A DNA stretch of 64,000 nucleotides from Armatimonas rosea (GCF_014202505.1 NZ_JACHGW010000001.1:124001-188000), one strand, 5' to 3'; numbered from the stretch's first letter, positions 25,818 through 35,355 are shown. Made by a program: numbers and translations. The notes: a model not told the origin generated them from the letters alone.

Positions 25818-26963
25818 CTACACGCCACTCGGTCTCTCGTCGCCCCACGGATTCGCGCCCCCCACCGACTTGCGCCAGGCATCGCGCCAGCGGTGGATGT
25901 CCACGGCGGTGATCTCGGGGCGCGGCTTGCGTGCCTCCACACTCGGGAGCGCGGGAAACGGCTTGTGCGGCTCGCTCTGGTACCAGTAGGCGACCGTCGC
26001 TAGCTCCAGCGTTAAGACATTGGCGTGGCCGTGCTCAATACTCGCTCGGAGCGACTTGGTGAAGCGAACGGGGTCGGTGAGGTGCAGACGGTAGCAGTGC
26101 GTCCGGCCCAGCCAGCCGAGCTTGTCGCCGCCATTTTCTCCTGGTACGCGTCCAAAGCCAAAGCTAGGGTGGGAGAAGGGCTCGCGCGGGCACCAGGCCA
26201 TGTTGAAGTAGTCCTCCGTGCCCGTGCCGTGTGCGCTCCCCGGCCACGGCTCGCCATCGACCAGAAACATATCGTCGCCCTCGCCGTACCACATCGGGCT
26301 GGGGCAGTTGACATAGTAGTTCACCCCGACAAAGTGGCCCGTGCCTTCGATTTCCGCAAAGAGGTAGTTGTTCGCATCCGACGCGTTCTTGGGGGCGTCG
26401 CCAAAGAGCCCCCACTCGTTCTCGACATTGCCCTGCTCGCTCTCGGGAGCCGTGAGCTCCTGGTTGTACCAGGCATGGAAGCGCCCCAGTGAGTCGGGGC
26501 AGCTCTCCCACTCCTCATAGTCCACATAGTAGTAGAGCGAGCGAATCGGCTCGACACTCTGGTTCTCGATCTCGATGCGTGCACCGCGACCAAAGGGCAT
26601 GGGGAAGTAGCAGACATGGGCCTTGCCCCCGGCGGGCGCACAGGCCAGCGGCGGGGTCGAGAAGTTGTAGTGCATCCCCCAGCCATTGCCAAAGAAGTCC
26701 CCAATCGGCGACTCCACCGAGGGATTCTCTTCCCCGTCCCAGTAGCAGCGGAAGATTAAGTTCCGGCGGTAGAGCGGATCGGCGCAGTCGATCGTGATCC
26801 AGAGGTGCGTGATCTGCCCCGCCCCCTCAATCGCGGCGAGCGTGTGGGTCGCGCCCGGCTCGACTCCCACCCGGTCCGAGTTGCCGCCCGTGCGATCATA
26901 CGACGAGAGCCGCTTGCTCTTTGCGGTCGAGAGCGTGGCTAGGTTTGCGAGTGTGTTGTTCAT
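25818..26963 (-). CDS. DUF2961 / GH172 glycoside hydrolase-like protein
   Basis: The 381-residue protein shows the DUF2961 hallmark GTGTEDYFNMAW, along with DFFGNGWGMHYNF, YYVDYEEW and MWYGEGDDMFLVDG. This family, now CAZy GH172, includes difructose-dianhydride and D-arabinofuranosidase enzymes that form trimers with two glutamates at the active site. The glutamate in the GTGTEDYF motif and that in GEGDD are present. No signal peptide is evident, so the enzyme is probably cytoplasmic. A Shine-Dalgarno AAGGAA precedes the ATG. It follows the DUF4272 gene by 24 bp, apparently in one operon with the M28 peptidase. Confidence 0.85.
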   Translation of the reverse strand: MNNTLANLATLSTAKSKRLSSYDRTGGNSDRVGVEPGATHTLAAIEGAGQITHLWITIDCADPLYRRNLIFRCYWDGEENPSVESPIGDFFGNGWGMHYNFSTPPLACAPAGGKAHVCYFPMPFGRGARIEIENQSVEPIRSLYYYVDYEEWESCPDSLGRFHAWYNQELTAPESEQGNVENEWGLFGDAPKNASDANNYLFAEIEGTGHFVGVNYYVNCPSPMWYGEGDDMFLVDGEPWPGSAHGTGTEDYFNMAWCPREPFSHPSFGFGRVPGENGGDKLGWLGRTHCYRLHLTDPVRFTKSLRASIEHGHANVLTLELATVAYWYQSEPHKPFPALPSVEARKPRPEITAVDIHRWRDAWRKSVGGANPWGDERPSGV

Positions 26964-26987
26964 CGTTGATTCCTTCGTTGTGCCGTT

Positions 26988-27653
26988 CTAGGTCGGGGTG
27001 TCTGTGTCGTCCCACTCCGCATCGAAAAATCGGGTGAGCCAGTTGAGCGCGTAGTGGCGCTCGTAGACCACGCCACCGTCCACTCCCTCGGGATGCGCCG
27101 TGCCACCGAACTGAGCATTGCGCACCGCCCAGTGTAGGCGGAAGATATAGTCACAGGCATCGAGAAGCTCGTCCTCGGAGCGCGGCCTCGCCTCAGCAAG
27201 AATCATCTCGACCGTATGGTCACGAAAGAAGGCGGCGAGCCAGGGGACATTGCAGATATCCGTGGGATAGGGCAGCTCCTCGGCCAGCCCCAGCGCCCAG
27301 AGCAGAACCAAGACCCCCTCATAGCGCCAGACAAACTGCAGCGCCTCATGCTCCGTGGGCTCATCTTTTTCGAGAAAGGCTCGCTCGCGTGGCGTCACCG
27401 AGTCCCAGAGATTACGTTTCGTGAGAACATCCTGGGCAAGAGTGTCCTGGTGCTGTCCACTGAGACAGATCTCCGCCCGAACCGCAACCAGGATCAGCGC
27501 ACTGGCACGGACGGCGATCTCCTCAGGGGAGCGTATCCCGTTGCGCCCGATCCAGGGAAGTGCCTCGTTGAGAAGCACGCTGGTCTCTCCCAGGCGCGCC
27601 TCGGAGCGGGCTTTTCGTGCGAGCCCCTCGCTGGCGTCGCGCTCCTCGCTCAC
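26988..27653 (-). CDS. DUF4272 protein
   Basis: The 221-residue protein ends with YERHYALNWLTRF and DDTDTPT, the conserved C-terminus of DUF4272 proteins. Mid-protein QFVWRYEGVLVLLWALGLAEELPYPT is the other family signature. DUF4272 proteins are widespread and uncharacterised, often found near toxin- or defence-type genes. The fold looks all-helical, without a signal or membrane segment. The start overlaps the M28 peptidase stop by 4 bp (ATGA), so translation is coupled. Confidence 0.82.
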   Translation of the reverse strand: MSEERDASEGLARKARSEARLGETSVLLNEALPWIGRNGIRSPEEIAVRASALILVAVRAEICLSGQHQDTLAQDVLTKRNLWDSVTPRERAFLEKDEPTEHEALQFVWRYEGVLVLLWALGLAEELPYPTDICNVPWLAAFFRDHTVEMILAEARPRSEDELLDACDYIFRLHWAVRNAQFGGTAHPEGVDGGVVYERHYALNWLTRFFDAEWDDTDTPT

Positions 27654-28705
27654 TTGGGTGCCTGGCGCTCCTGCCAGGCTTTCAAATACCGAGCGGCTTT
27701 TTCGTTCTGCGCGTTCCAGCGGGGCTCGTCTTTGCTGTCGGCGAGGGTGAGGAGGCCCAGCGCGATTCCCTTGAGCACTTTTGCCGTGTTGGGATAGTCC
27801 ACTTTCTCCCAGTGATCGCCGACCCCGTGGTAGTCGGGATAGACATAGGCGACACAGAGCGTGTGGGCGGGAACCCCGAGATCGGCGAGGGCTTGGTTGT
27901 CGGAGCGGCCAAAGAAGGCATCGCTGTTTTTCGGGTGCTTACTGATCTCCACCCCGACCGCCTTGCCCGCCGTCGCGAAGATCGGGCCGAGATCGGAGAA
28001 GTCGAAGCCGGTCATCGACGCGCCACTGACCCGTGGACCCTCGCGGTCGTCGGTGCGGCCGATCTGCTCCAAGTTGATATGCGCGATAGTCTGGTTGAGC
28101 GGAAAGATCGGGTTCTTGCCGTAGTAGCGCGAGCCCAGCAGGCCGCGCTCCTCGCCGAAGAACGTCATGAAGACAATGCTGCGCTTGGGCCGCACCTTCA
28201 GCGTACTCAGCGCCTGCGCCAGCTCGATCACCCCCACCGTCCCACTGCCATCGTCGTTGGCCCCGTTGAAGATCTTGTCGTCGCCGGGCACGTTGGGGTT
28301 CATCCCGATATGGTCGTAGTGCGCCGTGACAATAATATAGCTGTCTTTGAGCTTTGGGTCCGAGCCGCGTAGCACCCCGATCACATTAGAGACTGGTTTT
28401 TCTTCGTCGGAGCCGCGCGCCTTGAGGGTCGTGGTCTGAAAGTAGCTGCTGCCGACACCGGGCTCTAGCCCTGCCTTGCGAAACTGCGCCGCGATAAACT
28501 CAGCGGCGATGGTCAGCCCCGGCGACGGTGTCGCGCGACCTTCGAGCGCATCCGACGCCAGAAACGAGAGGTTGCCCTTGAGCGAGTCCGGTGAGATGCG
28601 CTCCAGCGCCGCGCGGTGGTCGGCGCTCAGGTCCGGCTTCCAGCTTTGTGTCGTGGGCTTTGGCGGGAGGGCTGCAAGGACAAGCAGGGCAAGGAGTGGG
28701 TTCAT
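27650..28705 (-). CDS. M28-family zinc aminopeptidase, exported
   Basis: The 351-residue protein has a short hydrophobic N-terminal signal (LLALLVLAALPP). The M28 co-catalytic zinc ligands are visible: TAHYDHIG, NGANDDGSGT, FFGEERGLLGS (catalytic Glu pair) and, near the C-terminus, DYHGVGDHWEKVD. A FFGRSDNQALADLGVPA segment is also typical. It should release N-terminal residues from peptides outside the cytoplasm. Its start overlaps the stop of the upstream AfsR-like regulator by 4 bp and its stop overlaps DUF4272, so four genes from 31551 down to 25818 read as one transcription unit. Confidence 0.88.
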   Translation of the reverse strand: MNPLLALLVLAALPPKPTTQSWKPDLSADHRAALERISPDSLKGNLSFLASDALEGRATPSPGLTIAAEFIAAQFRKAGLEPGVGSSYFQTTTLKARGSDEEKPVSNVIGVLRGSDPKLKDSYIIVTAHYDHIGMNPNVPGDDKIFNGANDDGSGTVGVIELAQALSTLKVRPKRSIVFMTFFGEERGLLGSRYYGKNPIFPLNQTIAHINLEQIGRTDDREGPRVSGASMTGFDFSDLGPIFATAGKAVGVEISKHPKNSDAFFGRSDNQALADLGVPAHTLCVAYVYPDYHGVGDHWEKVDYPNTAKVLKGIALGLLTLADSKDEPRWNAQNEKAARYLKAWQERQAPK

Positions 28706-31551
28706 GGCTCAGGGTTCGGCGGCGGGTAGCCAGATTCCTTTGGGAGACGCAGAAACGGGGGGAGGACAAAGCCGTGGCGCTGGCGCAGAGCCTCCGCGCT
28801 GTCCCAGAGGAGCCGGGCCTGGGCAGGCTCTCCCTGCGCCTGGCGGAGTAGCGCTGCCTCTATCTGGACGAGCAGCCTGCTCTCAGGGGCATCCCAGTGC
28901 TGCAGTGCCCTCTGTGCCTCGTCCAGGAGTGCCTCGGCGCGGGAGAGCTCCCGCAGCTCACGACACGCGGCGGCTTGAACCAGCAAGAGCCGGGGAAGAG
29001 CCCCTGCGCTTGGCTCGCCCACGAGGCGCTTGCTGGCTTCGGAGGCAAGCTGCTCGGCCTGGACAAAGTGACCTAGACGCAAGAGCCGCTCTGCCTGCCC
29101 GTAGCGTGCTCCCACCTCGCCGAGTGTGTAGCCCAGCTCTTGGGAGAGCGCCAAAGCCTCGGTGAGCGTGGCCTCTTCGTCGCTCTCCTCCCCGCTATCG
29201 CGCTGGATCTTTGCCCACCAAAGCAGGCTGGAGGCGAGCGAGATGCGATTGTTCTCTGCACGTAGCTGTGCGATGCTGGGCTCCAGGAGAGCGCGGGCCT
29301 GCGGGTAGTCGCCTCGGAGCCAGGCAAGGGTGGCCCGTGCGCTGTGGCACCAAAGCGGGCTCCCGCCGAGGGAGTCGCAGAGGCTCTGCGCGGCCAGCAG
29401 CTCGGTCTCCGCGAGCTCCAGCTCCCCCTGATCCCGCGCCAGAACCCCACGTGCCTCCAGAACATAGACCTGCCCCCAGTCGCGCAGTGGCTTCCTTGCT
29501 TGGCCGAAGTACTCCCAAGCCGCCGCAAAGTCTCCCTGAAGGTGGGCGAGCTTCCCCAGGTGCCAGTGTCCGCGTGTGTACTCCGGGTCAGTTGCGGGAA
29601 GGGCTGCCAGAAACCGTGCCAGGTCCTGCCGTGCTTGGGTAATCCCGCCGCGGAGGCGGTAGAGAGAGCAGGTGCGGATCGCAACTTGCAAGCCTAGCGC
29701 GTGGAGCTCGGGAGTCTCCCCGGCAGCGTCCAGTGCGACCCGTAGGTTGGCCCGCTCCGCCTCCATGCGCTCCAGCCAGAGCTGCTGCTGGGAGTCCTCG
29801 CTGTCACGGAGGGCGAGCTCATGAAACCAGGTGAGGAGCCGTGTCTGGGCACACAGCCGATCTGCCGGAGCCAGGTGCTGCTCCGCAAAGAGGCGCACGG
29901 TCTCCAGCATCCGAAACCGTCCCCCCTCCGACAGCACAAACGAGCGAGCGACCAGGCGTGTGAGCCGATCCAGCGCCGTGAACTCATCCTCATCGGGAAA
30001 GACAACGTGCACTGCCCCCTCCAGCGACCAGCCCCCGCGAAAGAGAGAGAGCCATGCCAGTGCCTGCTGATCGTCGGGGGATAGCTGCTCCCACGACGAC
30101 TCCAACACGGTGCGGAGCGTCCGGTGCCGCTCGGGGTGGGCTGTCCCTCCCTGGAGCAGGCGAAAGCGCTCGGTCAGTCGCTCCAGAAGCTGGCTGAGTG
30201 TCAGCACTCCCAGGCGCCCAGCGGCCAGCTCTAGAGCCAGGGGGATCCCTTCCAGCTGCTGACAGAGGCTGGTCACGCTCCCGGCCTCCAGGGCACTTGT
30301 CGGACGCGCGCGGATCGCGCACTGGGAAAAAAGCCGACGCGCATCGTCGTCGGGGAGCGGCTCTAGGCGCCAGTGCACCTCCCCCAGGAGCTCCAGAGGC
30401 TCACGGCTGGTCACCAAGAACCGGAGCTGGGGGGCTCTCTGACGGAGCGCTTGAATCAGGACACGACAGGCAGGCAGGACATGCTCGGCGTTGTCCAGCA
30501 CGAGCAAGAGCCTCTGCCCCGCCAGTGCCGACACCAGCTCCTCCAGGCTCTCACAGCGCCGCCCCAGGCTCCGTGCGACCGCGGTCACCAGGGTGTCGCT
30601 CGCCGCGAGAGGTGCCAGCTCCACAAAGACAACCCCCTCGGGAAACTCCCCGCTCAGCTCCTCCGCCACACGCAGCGCCAGGCGGGTCTTGCCCAGCCCC
30701 CCCATCCCCAGCAGGGTCACCAGGGGCTCGTAGAGCAGGAGCGCCATCAGCTCCGCTTGCTCCCGGCGCCGCCCGACAAACGGGGTGAGCGACTGCGGCA
30801 GAGCCGGGCGCACTGTCTCGGTCCACTTGGGGCGAATCGGGGGCGCTTTTGGCTGGCGAAGCTTCTCTTGTAGGGAGAGATAGAGCGCCTGAGTCTGTGG
30901 GTCCGGGACCAGCCGCTGGGCGCTGAGCTGCTCCCGAAAGCGCCGAAAGATGGTCAGTGCCTCGCTCTGGCGCCCCAGCTGCCCCCCGAGCTCCATTAGC
31001 CGACGAACTGCCTCTTCGTGGGTCGGCTCGGTCTCTAGGAGCGCTTTTAGGTGGCTGTAGGCCTCGGCGGGTGGAGCGCTCTGTGCACAGGCAAGCCGGG
31101 CCTCGCTGTAGCGCGCCTCGCGCTGCCGCCGCTCCACAAAGACCCACTCTTCGTCGCAGCCCTCCAGGAGGATGCCACGGTAGAGCGCAAGCTGCCCTAG
31201 GGGATCGGCATCGAAGGCTAAGAGATCGCAGTCGATCCCCTGGGCATCGAAGCAAAGTGTCGTGGATGTGGGCGAGGAGATTCGCGTGGCATCGGGGCCA
31301 AGCGCCCCCCGGAGGTCGGTCAGCGAGCGGCGTAGGTTCGCAAGCCCCGTCTCCGCAGGAGCATCCGGCCAGAGCTGCCCCGCTAGCCAGAGCCGCTCCA
31401 CGGTCTTCCCCGCGCGGAGCACCAGAAGCGCCAGCAACCAGAGCCCCTTGCGTGTACGAAGCGTAGGAAGCCGCTCGCCATCGGAGCGGCGCACCTCAGG
31501 CGGACCAAAAAATCGCAGGGTCAGCCGTGCCATGGCGAGAAAATTCCCCAT
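28702..31551 (-). CDS. AfsR/SARP-like regulator: DNA-binding, BTAD, NB-ARC ATPase and TPR domains
   Basis: From the ATG at 31551 the protein has 949 residues. The first 95 residues (ARLTLRFFGPPEVRR, KGLWLLALLVLRAGK, LANLRRSLTDLRGALG) form an OmpR-type DNA-binding domain. A BTAD domain follows to about 245. An NB-ARC-like ATPase has P-loop GMGGLGKTRLA and Walker B LLLVLDNAE. After about residue 590 there are TPR-like repeats (the C-terminal 350 residues are rich in leucine, alanine and glutamate). Such regulators activate secondary-metabolite or stress genes on binding a signal. The frame extends to 31902, but the short start follows an AAAGG sequence. A divergent secreted-protein gene starts 79 bp away. 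Confidence 0.85.
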   Translation of the reverse strand: MGNFLAMARLTLRFFGPPEVRRSDGERLPTLRTRKGLWLLALLVLRAGKTVERLWLAGQLWPDAPAETGLANLRRSLTDLRGALGPDATRISSPTSTTLCFDAQGIDCDLLAFDADPLGQLALYRGILLEGCDEEWVFVERRQREARYSEARLACAQSAPPAEAYSHLKALLETEPTHEEAVRRLMELGGQLGRQSEALTIFRRFREQLSAQRLVPDPQTQALYLSLQEKLRQPKAPPIRPKWTETVRPALPQSLTPFVGRRREQAELMALLLYEPLVTLLGMGGLGKTRLALRVAEELSGEFPEGVVFVELAPLAASDTLVTAVARSLGRRCESLEELVSALAGQRLLLVLDNAEHVLPACRVLIQALRQRAPQLRFLVTSREPLELLGEVHWRLEPLPDDDARRLFSQCAIRARPTSALEAGSVTSLCQQLEGIPLALELAAGRLGVLTLSQLLERLTERFRLLQGGTAHPERHRTLRTVLESSWEQLSPDDQQALAWLSLFRGGWSLEGAVHVVFPDEDEFTALDRLTRLVARSFVLSEGGRFRMLETVRLFAEQHLAPADRLCAQTRLLTWFHELALRDSEDSQQQLWLERMEAERANLRVALDAAGETPELHALGLQVAIRTCSLYRLRGGITQARQDLARFLAALPATDPEYTRGHWHLGKLAHLQGDFAAAWEYFGQARKPLRDWGQVYVLEARGVLARDQGELELAETELLAAQSLCDSLGGSPLWCHSARATLAWLRGDYPQARALLEPSIAQLRAENNRISLASSLLWWAKIQRDSGEESDEEATLTEALALSQELGYTLGEVGARYGQAERLLRLGHFVQAEQLASEASKRLVGEPSAGALPRLLLVQAAACRELRELSRAEALLDEAQRALQHWDAPESRLLVQIEAALLRQAQGEPAQARLLWDSAEALRQRHGFVLPPFLRLPKESGYPPPNPEP

Positions 31552-31630
31552 TGACCACACCTTTTCCTTGTTTTTGACCACGCTGGTGTCCTCAGGGAGG
31601 TGCGAGAATCTGTCTTGAAAGGGAACTCTC

Positions 31631-32776
31631 ATGAAACGCAAAGACTTTTTGACTCTCTCGACCCTCACGCCTCTTGCAGTCGGCTTCCTGGCACAGCCAG
31701 GCAAAGCGGCCCAGCGGGGACAGCTCGCCAATGCACTAGGTCGCGATGAGCTTGTGCGCCCCACGAAGACCAAGGGCTCCGCCGCCGACATTAAGGAGCT
31801 CAAGGAGAGCAAGAGTGACCGGTTCGATCTCTCCTCTCTCTCTTCTAGTGACCGACAGGGGGCAATCCAGATCTCCGAGGCGACCGTTGCCCTGCTTACC
31901 AAGGTTCTGCTGAGCCGTAAAGATCCGGGTGCCTACCCGCTCTCCAAAGAGGCGCGCTCGCTGGAGCAGCTCGCGGACTCCCTGGTTGAGCCGCTCGCTC
32001 CAAAGACACTTGCTCGGTTTGAGAGTGCACTCAAGACCCCGGCTCGGCTGAAGAAAGGACTAGGGAGCCTGAGCGGGTTGGATCTGAAGACGGAGCTGAC
32101 GCAAAGCACCCTCCGCCTGCCGGCCTCCGTCTTGAAGCGGGGCTCGCTCGGGCCGGAGAAGCCCAGTGGTGAGCCTCTTCCTGCCGCTTGTGACACGGCG
32201 GTGCAGGGCTACAATCGGCTGGACCTGACCCTGCGTCGCCTCCACTGCATAGAGGAGACTAGCCCCAAGGGGGGCACCGATGACATGGTCCTAGGAGGGC
32301 TACTCATCGGGGCAAGCGGTAATGTTGCCAAGATGAAGGGAGTGGTCTGCGGAGAGTTCGAAGGGGGCGAGCTCAGTAACTACGGCGAGCTTCCGCTCGG
32401 TTTCTACAACCTGAACTCCACTCCAGGCTACCCCAAGACATTCTATGCGATCTTCATGCTTGTGGAGTCCGATAGCGACGATGCCGAGGTTGCGAGGAAC
32501 CTGACCAGTGCCCTCAAGACAGTTGCGACACTTGTCGTAGGTGCTTTTGCCGGAGCCTCGACGGGAGTCTTGGTGGGCGCGATCATCGATGCGATTGGGA
32601 AGTTTATCGGGATGTTCTTTGACGAGGACTACTTCCCTGCCTACGGGGTGCGCTTGACACTCAATAGCCCCAACCAGTTCGGTGGCTCCGACAGCCCCGC
32701 TCTGCGTACCGAGGATATTCGTGGGCATGGCGGCACCTACCGAATCGGCTACCGCTGGCATCTGGCCAGTGCTTAG
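31631..32776 (+). CDS. Secreted protein of unknown function
   Basis: The 381-residue protein opens with MKRKDFLTLSTLTPLAVGFLAQPGKA-type signal sequence (charged start, hydrophobic core, alanine before the mature end). The middle is a helical serine- and leucine-rich region. The C-terminal half has a recognisable pattern: DLTLRRLHCIEET, GGTDDMVLGG, GFYNLN and TPGYPKTFYAIFMLVESDSDD. It then has a glycine/alanine-rich hydrophobic segment (VVGAFAGASTGVLVGAII) that could insert in a membrane. I recognise no established family. It is divergent from the AfsR-like regulator and followed by another secreted protein and a papain-like peptidase, suggesting a functional set. AGGGAA lies before the ATG. 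Confidence 0.6.
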   Translation: MKRKDFLTLSTLTPLAVGFLAQPGKAAQRGQLANALGRDELVRPTKTKGSAADIKELKESKSDRFDLSSLSSSDRQGAIQISEATVALLTKVLLSRKDPGAYPLSKEARSLEQLADSLVEPLAPKTLARFESALKTPARLKKGLGSLSGLDLKTELTQSTLRLPASVLKRGSLGPEKPSGEPLPAACDTAVQGYNRLDLTLRRLHCIEETSPKGGTDDMVLGGLLIGASGNVAKMKGVVCGEFEGGELSNYGELPLGFYNLNSTPGYPKTFYAIFMLVESDSDDAEVARNLTSALKTVATLVVGAFAGASTGVLVGAIIDAIGKFIGMFFDEDYFPAYGVRLTLNSPNQFGGSDSPALRTEDIRGHGGTYRIGYRWHLASA

Positions 32777-32795
32777 GAGGAAGGATACCCATCCC

Positions 32796-33506
32796 ATGCG
32801 ACGACACTATCTTCTTGGAGCGGCCCTGCTCCTGCTCAGCCAGCTTCCCGCACACGCTCAGTGGCAGGTGAGCACGACCTACTCTGGAACGACGCAGTAC
32901 GATCCGCTGGCCTCGACCACCCCGACCCACGCGCTCACCAACTATATGCGCACCTACAGCGTGCCCATGGGTTCCAGCACCCTCCCGGGCTTTCTGTTCA
33001 GTGGGAGCGTCACGCACTCGGGGGTGCCCTCGGTCACCGAGCAGCTCCTCCTGGGTGAGGTACGCTTGGCAGATGTCACCCGTGGCGACGCGCGAGAAGT
33101 GGCTACGTACACTATCAATATCGAGTTTCGCTGGATCGGAACCAGCCCTCCCCCGAGTGTGGCGACCTGGATCTTTCAGAACAGCTCAAAACTCGAAAAG
33201 ACCGGCCTTCCCTTCTGGAACGATAGCCTCGCCCGCAACACGGTCACGATCTACGACACCACAGCCAACCCCGTCACTATCGCCCCCCTTGCCACCCTCT
33301 CCAGCATGAGCCAGTTTGGGATCAATGCCACCGGGACCTCGTCGCTAAGCACGCTGACCACCCAGACCGTCGCGGTTCAAGGCGGCTACGGACGCTATCG
33401 TCTCGCGGTGGAGGGCTACGGGCGGCACCGGTTCGGCCCGACCCTGGGTGCCTCCTCACTTGCGATGGGGAGCCTCAGGGTCAATCTGTACAGCGTCACC
33501 CCCTAA
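32796..33506 (+). CDS. Secreted protein of unknown function
   Basis: The 236-residue protein starts at the ATG at 32796, 8 nt after an excellent AGGAGGAAGGA Shine-Dalgarno. Residues 1-20 (RRHYLLGAALLLLSQLPAHA, followed by QWQ) form a clear signal peptide. The mature part is rich in serine, threonine and glycine, with predicted beta strands and motifs such as YTINIEFRW. It shows no cysteine or catalytic signature. The start of the frame overlaps the upstream gene, but only the chosen start gives a signal peptide. It is probably co-transcribed with the upstream secreted protein (19-bp gap). Confidence 0.7.
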   Translation: MRRHYLLGAALLLLSQLPAHAQWQVSTTYSGTTQYDPLASTTPTHALTNYMRTYSVPMGSSTLPGFLFSGSVTHSGVPSVTEQLLLGEVRLADVTRGDAREVATYTINIEFRWIGTSPPPSVATWIFQNSSKLEKTGLPFWNDSLARNTVTIYDTTANPVTIAPLATLSSMSQFGINATGTSSLSTLTTQTVAVQGGYGRYRLAVEGYGRHRFGPTLGASSLAMGSLRVNLYSVTP

Positions 33507-33595
33507 AAACAGATCTTCGCCCCTATAGGAGCCCACTTGAGGGGGTGCCCATAAGCCCAAGCTCGGACTGGCCTACCTAAGCGAGTAGAGCCACG

Positions 33596-33622
33596 GGCAA
33601 TTCGCCTTGTCAACGAATTGCC
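33596..33622. promoter_or_regulatory. 9-bp perfect inverted repeat upstream of the papain-like peptidase
   Basis: GGCAATTCG (33596-33604) and CGAATTGCC (33614-33622) flank a 9-base loop that contains TTGTCA. It could be an operator over a -35-like sequence or a hairpin ending the upstream unit. Nothing else is evident in the 33507-33673 gap. Confidence 0.45.
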
Positions 33623-33673
33623 AATGCTATGCTGGTATCACGCAGGCTATCTACCCATGAGGAGTTTGTGAAA

Positions 33674-34477
33674 ATGGCAAAGCAGGAAGTTAAACCTTCA
33701 GAGCGTATCTGTAACCTGATCCCCTCTAAGGACACTGAGACCGACTGGTCCATCGACTCAGGATTAATGGCGGGAGCCCTGGGTGCCGTGGCAGCCCTCC
33801 CTCCCTCGGTGGACCTACGTGCCACCTGGTGGAAGGTCGGTGACCAAGGGAGCACAGGGTCGTGCGTGGGCTGGGCCACCGCTGACGGGGTGATGCGCTA
33901 TCTACTGACCAATGCCAACAAGCTAAAGAAAACAGAGAGACTCTCCCCACGTTTTATCTGGATGGCTTCCAAGGAGACCGACCAGTTCACGACACGTCCT
34001 GAGAGCTTTATTGAGACGGCAGGAACCGCCCTCAAAGCGGCTGCAGATATCTGCCGCAAGTACGGAACCGTTCTGGAGCCCCGTCTTCCCTTTACTGTCA
34101 GTAGCAACATGTACCTCGGAGACGAGGATACCTTCTATGCGGAGGCCGCACAGCGACGGGCTGCGAGCTACTTTAATGCACAAAAAGACTTAGATCAGTG
34201 GAGGCAAGCGCTGGCAAGTGGTAAGCCCATTCTGGTGGGGTTGAGTGTGGATAGAGAGTGGGACACGGCGGCGGAGCGAGCGGGGAAGCTAGACACGTTC
34301 CAGCCAACCACCACACGTGGAGGACATGCCGTGTGCGTCGTCGGCTATACGGCGGATGGGCGCTTTATCCTGCGCAATAGCTGGGGAACGGCTTGGGGCG
34401 ACCAGGGCTTTGCCTACGCGAGCCCCGCCTATATCCAGGAAGCATTCTTCCCAGAGTCGTACGTCCTAACTGTATAG
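33674..34477 (+). CDS. Papain-like (C1 family) cysteine peptidase
   Basis: The 267-residue protein has the full C1 catalytic set: C in DQGSTGSCVGWAT (near 65), H in TRGGHAVCVVGY (near 215) and N in RNSWGTAWGDQGFA (near 235). No signal peptide or propeptide inhibitor is visible at the N-terminus, unlike in most exported papains, so it may act in the cytoplasm or be exported with help. The chosen ATG is 9 nt after a GAGGAG; an upstream GTG would leave only 3 nt. It follows two secreted proteins and might process them. The upstream inverted repeat suggests its own regulation. Confidence 0.88.
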   Translation: MAKQEVKPSERICNLIPSKDTETDWSIDSGLMAGALGAVAALPPSVDLRATWWKVGDQGSTGSCVGWATADGVMRYLLTNANKLKKTERLSPRFIWMASKETDQFTTRPESFIETAGTALKAAADICRKYGTVLEPRLPFTVSSNMYLGDEDTFYAEAAQRRAASYFNAQKDLDQWRQALASGKPILVGLSVDREWDTAAERAGKLDTFQPTTTRGGHAVCVVGYTADGRFILRNSWGTAWGDQGFAYASPAYIQEAFFPESYVLTV

Positions 34478-34530
34478 AGATTCGTGACAGCTCCACAGGA
34501 ATTCTATGAGCTCGTGGCGAACTCCAGGGC

Positions 34531-35355
34531 ATGACTGAGCAGCAACGGCGCTTTTTTGAGACCTTCGGCTACATCGGCTTTCCGGGCCTTCTTGCGGACT
34601 GTATCGACGAGATCATCGACGGCTTCGAGGCGATCTGGCAAGAGAACGGCGGCGGTCACGCGGGTCGTCCTCATGAGGGGACGGCCCGCTCGTGTATCGC
34701 GCAGTTTTTGGATCATCACGAGCGGCTCTGCGCCCTGCTCGACGATCCCCGGATTCTGGGGATCGCCAAGGCGCTCTGTGGCGATGACTTCAACTACATG
34801 GGCAGCGACGGCAACTACTATGTCGGGGATACCGGCTGGCACTCCGACGGCTGGCACCGGGAGCTTCGTCATGTGAAGATTGCCTTCTACCTCGACCCAC
34901 TCACGAAAGACACCGGCTGCCTGCGTGTCATGCCCGGAAGCCACCGAATTGGGGAGGGCTACACGGAGGAGCTACAAGCCAGCCTGCGCCAGAGCCGCGA
35001 CTTGTGGGGCGTCACCGGCCCCGAAGTGCCCGCGGTCGCGCTCGAGACCCAGCCCGGCGATGTGCTGGTCTTCAACCACAACACCAAGCACGCCGCGTTT
35101 GGCGGCGGCACCCGGCGGCGGATGTTCACGATGAACCTCTGCGAGCGCTACCCCGACGACAAGCTCCAAGAGCTACGCGACTATCTCAGCGGCGGTGCCC
35201 GCTTCTGGGTGGAGAGCGCCTACCACGAGACCCTGATCGCCACCGCCACCCCCGAGCGCCTACGGCACCTAGAGCAAGTGCGCGCCAACGACGGCCACCT
35301 TGCGGAGCTGGCCCGCGCCGCCCGCGAGAAGATGAACGAACCGTCACGGGGGTGA
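34531..35355 (+). CDS. Phytanoyl-CoA dioxygenase (PhyH) family protein
   Basis: The 274-residue protein carries the Fe(II)/2-oxoglutarate triad: HxD in GWHSDGWH (near 100), a distal histidine in NHNTKHAAFGG (near 190), and an arginine in the following GTRRRMFTMN for the 2-oxoglutarate carboxylate. CLRVMPGSHR is a typical PhyH motif. It hydroxylates an unknown small molecule in the cytoplasm. The gene lies alone between a peptidase and a convergent GH2 gene. Its substrate cannot be guessed; the family includes halogenase-like and epimerase-like members in natural-product and sugar pathways. Confidence 0.87.
   Translation: MTEQQRRFFETFGYIGFPGLLADCIDEIIDGFEAIWQENGGGHAGRPHEGTARSCIAQFLDHHERLCALLDDPRILGIAKALCGDDFNYMGSDGNYYVGDTGWHSDGWHRELRHVKIAFYLDPLTKDTGCLRVMPGSHRIGEGYTEELQASLRQSRDLWGVTGPEVPAVALETQPGDVLVFNHNTKHAAFGGGTRRRMFTMNLCERYPDDKLQELRDYLSGGARFWVESAYHETLIATATPERLRHLEQVRANDGHLAELARAAREKMNEPSRG

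Noticed and set aside
31552-31902. Longer start for the AfsR-like regulator
   Set aside because: It would overlap the divergent secreted-protein gene, and the first residues show no conserved pattern.
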